From RECM01 sp047921215 (GTDB lineage Bacteria; Bacteroidota; Rhodothermia; Balneolales; Cyclonatronaceae), in contig JBLRWO010000008.1 in assembly GCA_047921215.1 (NCBI GenBank), positions 46,705 through 110,704 on the forward strand: a stretch of DNA of 64,000 nucleotides, read 5' to 3'. Each line of letters starts with the position of its first letter. Positions within the stretch are counted from its first letter, which is position 1. The notes under the pieces are model-generated. The model saw only the letters and a list, made by a program, of their open reading frames with translations, was not told the DNA's origin and made no database searches. This document shows, piece by piece, positions 59,682-64,000 of this stretch. Both the position numbers and the translations under genes were made by a program.

Positions 59682-59845
59682 GTGTTGATGCCTAAATACG
59701 GTTGACAAAATGAGCGAGGTATCGGGTAGTGGATATTGCTGCTTTTATGTAGTATTATCATCAGTGTAAATACCTGTTGCAGTGCAGGTTGAGACGATTA
59801 CTGTTTCCAATCCATTGATCATCCATTTTTATTTAAGGGACCAAG

Positions 59846-60343
59846 ATGATAAGCTCAAGTACATTTGTCAGAACCGTTATTTCCGGTTTTATTGCCACTT
59901 TTTTTATGACCATCATCTCATTTCTGCAGGGCGGGATCGGGCTTCCGGTCATTGATGTGGGGCACATTCTGAAGGAAAGCTTTAATTATGTACACGGAGC
60001 TCCTGTTTATGACATATTCTGGGGTAATCTGGCCTATAATGTTGTCGGAATACTGCTTGCCCTGATCTGGGTTGTCTTTTTCCATGAACGTATCCCGGGC
60101 AACTGGCTGGTACAGGGGATTATCTATGGTGTAATCATCTCTGTTGCGGCGGGCCTGGTCATTTCTCCGCTCGCAATGCAATCGGCGGGTGAAACGGTGG
60201 GCATTTTCTATTCAGAAACATGGATACCGGGCCGCATCCTGCTTGCCGGCTTCGTCATGCATCTCGGTTACGGAATCGTGCTCATGTTGTGCCTGAAGTA
60301 TGCTGGCGTGATGGGATTGAGTACGGTAAAAATGAAAGATTGA
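59846..60343 (+). CDS. Four-helix membrane protein of unknown function
   Basis: A 165-residue protein with four transmembrane helices (about residues 9-27, 54-79, 88-110 and 132-155) and no soluble domain. It is similar in type to the DUF6789-like small membrane proteins, but I cannot name a role. Its start is preceded by an AAGGGACC stretch that may serve as ribosome-binding site. It is convergent with the rhomboid gene. Confidence 0.65.
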   Translation: MISSSTFVRTVISGFIATFFMTIISFLQGGIGLPVIDVGHILKESFNYVHGAPVYDIFWGNLAYNVVGILLALIWVVFFHERIPGNWLVQGIIYGVIISVAAGLVISPLAMQSAGETVGIFYSETWIPGRILLAGFVMHLGYGIVLMLCLKYAGVMGLSTVKMKD

Positions 60344-60387
60344 ATAATCTTTCTCCGTATGTATTGTCACCGGGCAACCGGGCTGGA

Positions 60388-60987
60388 TTACAGAAATCCT
60401 AAAACAGTGAAAAAATGCTCGAGGGCACGGGGCACGAATACGATGGTGAACAGGATACCGGCAACGGCTCCCGCGATATGCGCTTCGTGATTTATGATAC
60501 CGCTCTGCCGCTTGCCCTCGTACATACTGTAAGCCAGGAACAGGAATCCGAAGATGATTGCCGGAATTCCGATTGGGATGAAAAACAGGTAGATGCTCTC
60601 GAACGGATAGAACAGGATAAATGAAAACAGTACGCCGATGACTGCCCCCGAGGCCCCGAGGCTCGCGTAATTCGGGTTATTACGGTGCCGGAACAGGGTC
60701 GGGATTCCCGACAGGATGAGGCAGAAGAAGTAGAGCCCAATGAACAACGGTCCGCCGATCGTCTGCTCAACCACGGGCCCGAAAAAGAACAGGGTGATCA
60801 TGTTGAACAGCAGGTGCATCAGGTCGCCGTGCAGAAATCCGCTGGTGATAAGCTGGTACCACTTGTTCTGCCGGAAGGTGTAGTAGGGACGGAGCATGCC
60901 GTCTTCCTGAAATCCGGGCATGGCAGTCCAGGCCAGCACCGTGGTCGCTGCCGTAATAATGATGAAGATAATGGTAATGGAAAACAT
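60388..60987 (-). CDS. Rhomboid-family intramembrane serine protease
   Basis: A 199-residue membrane protein with six hydrophobic segments. Ser113 in LGASGAVIGVL is the catalytic Ser of the GxSG motif; His170 in NHEAHIAGAVAG is the catalytic His. The GFLHGDLMHLLFNM loop near residue 50 is a hallmark HxxxHxxxN motif. It cleaves transmembrane substrates within the membrane. The substrates are unknown. The protein is the minimal bacterial six-helix form. Confidence 0.92.
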   Translation of the reverse strand: MFSITIIFIIITAATTVLAWTAMPGFQEDGMLRPYYTFRQNKWYQLITSGFLHGDLMHLLFNMITLFFFGPVVEQTIGGPLFIGLYFFCLILSGIPTLFRHRNNPNYASLGASGAVIGVLFSFILFYPFESIYLFFIPIGIPAIIFGFLFLAYSMYEGKRQSGIINHEAHIAGAVAGILFTIVFVPRALEHFFTVLGFL

Positions 60988-61166
60988 GGGCGGGAAGTTA
61001 CGCCAAATCTTTTCAAAAATGCATGTGGATATGCAATCAGCTCTGATTTCTGTGTTACAGATGAGAATACAGATGCATTGGAGGTAACAAATGTCGGAAT
61101 CCGGTTTTCGGCTTGCCTTTCAGGTTACCCCTTCTTTTTAGACCTGCCGTGACCAGGAAAACCGGA

Positions 61167-61724
61167 TCAGTAGTTATATCCCTTCATCTCCTCTGCGGTG
61201 AAAGTGACTCCCAACCCCAGCACTAAGCGGTTCACAAAATTGAAATAGGCGATCACCTGAACGGCATCAAGAATAGCCCGGTCTTCAAGTCCGGCCCCTT
61301 TCAAATCAGTTATACATCCGGAATAGTCTGTATTCTGGTTGAGGGTCAGCTTTTCGGCCAGATCGCACATGAGCCGGTCGGATTCAGACAAATCCAAAAC
61401 CTGTCGGTTTGAGATCAGCAACCGGGTTTTCTCCTCATCCTTCCAGTAGGCAAGCAGTGCCTGTTCATGATGGTTAATACAGTACTCACACCGGTTTGTC
61501 GCCGAAACTACCACTCCGATCATCTCTCGCTGGTACCTTTTTAAAGGCGATTTTCCGAACATTACCGCCATATACAGGTCCATGTGCGCTGCGAGGGCAT
61601 CCGGGTTCAGGCTTTGGATTTTGTGGATTTCAGCAATTTTACCGCGTGTTTTCAGAAGATTTTCATAAATATTCTTCAGTTGTCCCCCGGCAGATTCCGG
61701 ATCTATCGTTTTTATATATGGCAT
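61167..61724 (-). CDS. AhpD-like / peroxidase-related protein
   Basis: A 185-residue carboxymuconolactone-decarboxylase-like protein. Cys79-x-x-Cys82 (NRCEYCINHHEQAL) and His86 form the AhpD-type thiol site. Family members of this subgroup (uncharacterised peroxidase-related enzymes) are about this length. It may reduce hydroperoxides using cytosolic thiols. It is isolated, with 657 bases of non-coding DNA upstream. Confidence 0.85.
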   Translation of the reverse strand: MPYIKTIDPESAGGQLKNIYENLLKTRGKIAEIHKIQSLNPDALAAHMDLYMAVMFGKSPLKRYQREMIGVVVSATNRCEYCINHHEQALLAYWKDEEKTRLLISNRQVLDLSESDRLMCDLAEKLTLNQNTDYSGCITDLKGAGLEDRAILDAVQVIAYFNFVNRLVLGLGVTFTAEEMKGYNY

Positions 61725-62381
61725 CGTTCTCCCGGGTCCCTGGTTAATGTCAGATCAGTATAATTGGTTTTGTGTCATTGGATGAAAGCTCAAAAAACGG
61801 GTACATCAGTATATAGACAGCGGATTATCATCATCGGGCACATCCGTTTACCTGCATTAAAAAGGGTATCCGGCACGAACAGAACATACCGCAACGTACT
61901 GTGCTCATAATGTGATATGATACTTAAATGATCGTTCAAAAATCCCGGGCCGGGCGAGTTTTTTACTCTTTTGTTACAGAATACATGTAATCTGCAAAGC
62001 TGCGATGCTGCGAATTTGCGAGTCTGCGAATTTGCGAGTCTGCGATGCTGCGATGCTGCGATGCTGCGATGCTTATGCGATATTATAGATTATAGCGTAT
62101 CATAAGTTTGCTGAATATTGACTCATTTTTCCGGATAAATGTTCATTTATAAAAACCGGTTAGCGGGTGTGCCTGCGAACAATCCGGCCGGGGATGGTTC
62201 CGTTCATTGTTGACCCGTAAAATCAGTTTTTCCGAATTATGTGAATGCGTAACTTAGACCGCGTAAAGTAACCAAATCCGGAACAGTCCGAAAATACAAC
62301 CGATTTATATACACTGTGCAGCGGATATACGTTTAAACAGTCACGTAAGCAGAAATCAGCCAAACTGATTAATACATATAA
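61725..62381. other. Intergenic region, 657 bases, with octamer array
   Basis: Between the AhpD-like gene and tRNA-Thr. Contains the octamer array at 61993-62072 and A+T-rich DNA. No gene recognised. An antisense frame at 62223-62468 is a known kind of tRNA artefact. Confidence 0.5.
61993..62072. repeat. Octamer tandem repeat (TGCGANNC type), 10 units
   Basis: TGCAAAGC, TGCGATGC, TGCGAATT, TGCGAGTC, TGCGAATT, TGCGAGTC, then TGCGATGC four times. Units share TGCRA and vary in the last three bases, the same design (five fixed, three variable) as the GAACANNT octamers at 58902. Confidence 0.9.
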
Positions 62382-62454
62382 GCCGAAGTAGCTCAGCTGG
62401 TAGAGCAGCTCACTCGTAATGAGCAGGTCGGCGGTTCGAGTCCGCTCTTCGGCT
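62382..62454 (+). tRNA. tRNA-Thr (CGT anticodon)
   Basis: A 73-base cloverleaf. GCCGAAG pairs with CTTCGGC in the acceptor stem, discriminator T; D arm TAGCTCAGCTGG; anticodon loop CTCGTAA with CGT; T arm GGTTCGAGTCC. CCA is not encoded. It reads ACG codons. Confidence 0.95.
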
Positions 62455-62905
62455 CTTCTATAAGCCAATGATTAGTATAAATTTATAACTATTCATTGGC
62501 TTTTTTGCATTAAGATTGACACTTAAAAAATATGGGGACGTAACAGGGACGTAATAAGTGGTTCGTGTCCGGTCAATGTTCGGATAAGGCAGTTGAGGGG
62601 GTATCAGTCATCGATATATGCCAGCTTGGCGGCCACTGGTGCCGCGGTACGCTGCGCAGCCCGGAGCACTTTACGTTCGGCGGTTTTAATATATTAATAG
62701 TTTAATAATCTGTTATTATTGGCTTTATAAGCCACTTATTTACGCAATCACATTTTAAATACATTTTATCGGTTGGTAAATGACAGCTTTCTAAAAAAAA
62801 ATACGCATAAACAAACAGTGTACTTCAATCCCAAACCGATATATGAGCAGTACAGCATCGTCTGATATCAAAACAAGCAACCAATAACAACAAAATGGTG
62901 ACATA
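62455..62905. other. Non-coding region between tRNA-Thr and lipoprotein gene, 451 bases
   Basis: Contains the tRNA terminator and a directly repeated GGGACGTAA (62535-62543 and 62546-62554), then A+T-rich DNA, then a TGGTGACATAATG-type start for the lipoprotein. No integrase or other gene found. Confidence 0.45.
62462..62506 (+). terminator. Intrinsic terminator after tRNA-Thr
   Basis: AAGCCAATGA and TCATTGGCTT pair in a 10-bp stem around a 21-base A+T-rich loop, followed by a T-run. It starts 8 bases after the tRNA. Confidence 0.85.
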
Positions 62906-64000
62906 ATGAGAAACATGAATGCAGTATGTATCAAAAGGATCAGGATTTATGCGTTCAGTGTGTTGATTCTCTTGCTAATGATGGCTGGGTGCGACAACGT
63001 TACTTCACCCGATACTTCAACGAATGTTCATAAAACAGAACAAAGCTTTGAAACGGCAGATGCTCTGTACACCATCTCCGAAGGTGTACAGGGTGGCACT
63101 GTAGGCTTCTATTTCCTTCCCCCGATGGTCAAAAGCCCCGACTACAGGGGCGTCTTTGACGGATCACTCTCCCCTGTCGTCGAAATCTGCAAGACCACAG
63201 CCTGCAGTGACATCCACGCGAGGTACTCCATGACTGAAGGCACCGGATCGGAGGTGGTGCGTCTGGAGGAAGAGGATGAACACTACATCGTCAACTGGCA
63301 TACCGGTGAGACGGGAGCCGTCGCCGGGCAGACATATCGCATTCGCGTGAGTGTCGCGGGTACGGTGCTGGGCTATGAGAACGTGACCGTGGTCAGTACG
63401 GGCAGGGAGGCCATCGCGGATCGATCTGACGGCTCGATCGCATTGGTCGCCAACCAAACGCTGCCGATCAAATTCCGCATCGAAGAGGGAACCTTGTTCG
63501 TCGTCGGTTCCGATGGCGGTACGTTCAACTCCAACGATGGCGCCGTGACGATTGAGGTGCCTGAGGGAGCCGTAGTGGGTGAAATCGGCATCATCGTTAC
63601 ACCCATCATAGTGGACTTCAACAATCCGAATGTGATTCCGGGCACCGCATTCAATTTTAGACCAAGCCCTTACTCCTTCAACCACCCGGTGATACTCACT
63701 ATAGTCTACGATCCTGCCAATCTTCCTGACGGCAGCACGGAAAGCTTGCTCCGAATTCTAAAACTGGTTGATGGAGAATGGGTCGCCGTTGTGGGGGGCT
63801 CTGTCGACGCGACCAACAACCGTGTGAGTGCGCCGATCGACGGCTTCAGCAGCTACGGAGTGGGTTCCGAGCCCGATCCCTGTGAGGGAGTCACGTGCCC
63901 GAATGACAAAATTTGCTATCAGGGAACCTGCTTCACGGGGTGCCCGGATGGTGAGGTATTGGATGAGGAGAACAACCGCTGCATTACGGCGGCATGCGTT
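62906..64000 (+). CDS. Large lipoprotein with ZU5-like segment, 3' end missing
   Basis: Read by hand; 365 codons in frame to the window edge. The N-terminus is a lipoprotein signal with lipobox LMMAGC (Cys29). Residues about 192-245 contain GSDGGTFNSNDGAVTIEVPE, the start of a ZU5-like domain as found in many surface proteins of this group, followed by an Ig-like or DUF-type segment. The last 50 residues carry repeated Cys (PDPCEGVTCPNDKICYQGTC), an EGF/notch-like pattern likely to continue. The protein is surface-exposed; its role (adhesion or matrix) is a guess. Its codon choice (frequent GTC, ATC, GCC) looks somewhat different from most neighbours, and it follows a tRNA. Confidence 0.7.
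   Translation, partial: MRNMNAVCIKRIRIYAFSVLILLLMMAGCDNVTSPDTSTNVHKTEQSFETADALYTISEGVQGGTVGFYFLPPMVKSPDYRGVFDGSLSPVVEICKTTACSDIHARYSMTEGTGSEVVRLEEEDEHYIVNWHTGETGAVAGQTYRIRVSVAGTVLGYENVTVVSTGREAIADRSDGSIALVANQTLPIKFRIEEGTLFVVGSDGGTFNSNDGAVTIEVPEGAVVGEIGIIVTPIIVDFNNPNVIPGTAFNFRPSPYSFNHPVILTIVYDPANLPDGSTESLLRILKLVDGEWVAVVGGSVDATNNRVSAPIDGFSSYGVGSEPDPCEGVTCPNDKICYQGTCFTGCPDGEVLDEENNRCITAACV

Noticed and set aside
61993..62072. CRISPR-like array
   Set aside because: Units are 8 bases with no spacers and no cas genes nearby; it is a microsatellite-like array.
62223..62468. Minus-strand ORF of 81 residues over tRNA-Thr
   Set aside because: It is antisense to the tRNA; its start resembles the well-known false proteins translated from tRNA complements.

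Overview
The window looks like the chromosome of a marine or halophilic member of the Bacteroidota-Balneolota-Rhodothermota assemblage; a Balneolota relative fits best. The reasons are a TonB-dependent receptor with an N-terminal carboxypeptidase-regulatory-like domain, two short proline-rich TonB-like transducers, a very long SecA (about 1,120 residues), short archaeal-type ProRS, many Sec/lipobox-bearing lipoproteins, and a Gram-negative set of envelope genes. This placement is inferred from gene content; no 16S rRNA gene is present.

Left part (1-8,300): the start of a TonB-dependent receptor, an EamA exporter, and a DeoR-type regulator divergent from a four-gene sugar-phosphate operon (PfkB kinase, LacD-type aldolase, AgaS-type SIS isomerase, GatZ/KbaZ-like protein). 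Together these look like a galactosamine/tagatose-type catabolic regulon. A DksA/TraR-type zinc-finger gene follows.

8,500-20,400: core functions. prfC and mnmD; a convergent coupled pair (HsdR_N-domain protein and Xaa-Pro aminopeptidase); the conserved rpmH-rnpA-yidD-yidC block; then secA and a polyphosphate-glucokinase-like ROK gene.

20,400-42,500: metabolism and envelope. hutG-like hydrolase, AbgT transporter, PEP carboxylase, a small protein with two AP2-like domains, small lipoproteins, M3 peptidase, Rrf2 regulator, an exported isoaspartyl methyltransferase beside a large membrane protein with a spermidine-synthase-like fold, an MscS channel, bacilliredoxin, superoxide dismutase and an SthA-like flavoprotein.

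42,700-62,500: aspS, a two-component system (cytosolic PAS histidine kinase and NarL-type regulator), tRNA-Met, proS, NAD(P)HX repair, VanZ, two TonB-like proteins, NUDIX, DUF1844, DUF1015 plus serC, a lone Y1 transposase beside a strong hairpin, rhomboid protease, an AhpD-like protein and tRNA-Thr. The window ends inside a large lipoprotein with a ZU5-like segment that lies beyond the tRNA-Thr.

The least expected signal is in the intergenic DNA. There are several families of short tandem repeats with 7-, 8- or 10-base periods, some shared between distant loci, two families of dispersed REP-like repeats, and long palindromes. A single RAYT-like Y1 transposase sits between two of these repeat arrays. 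No CRISPR array, rRNA operon, prophage or complete insertion sequence was seen.
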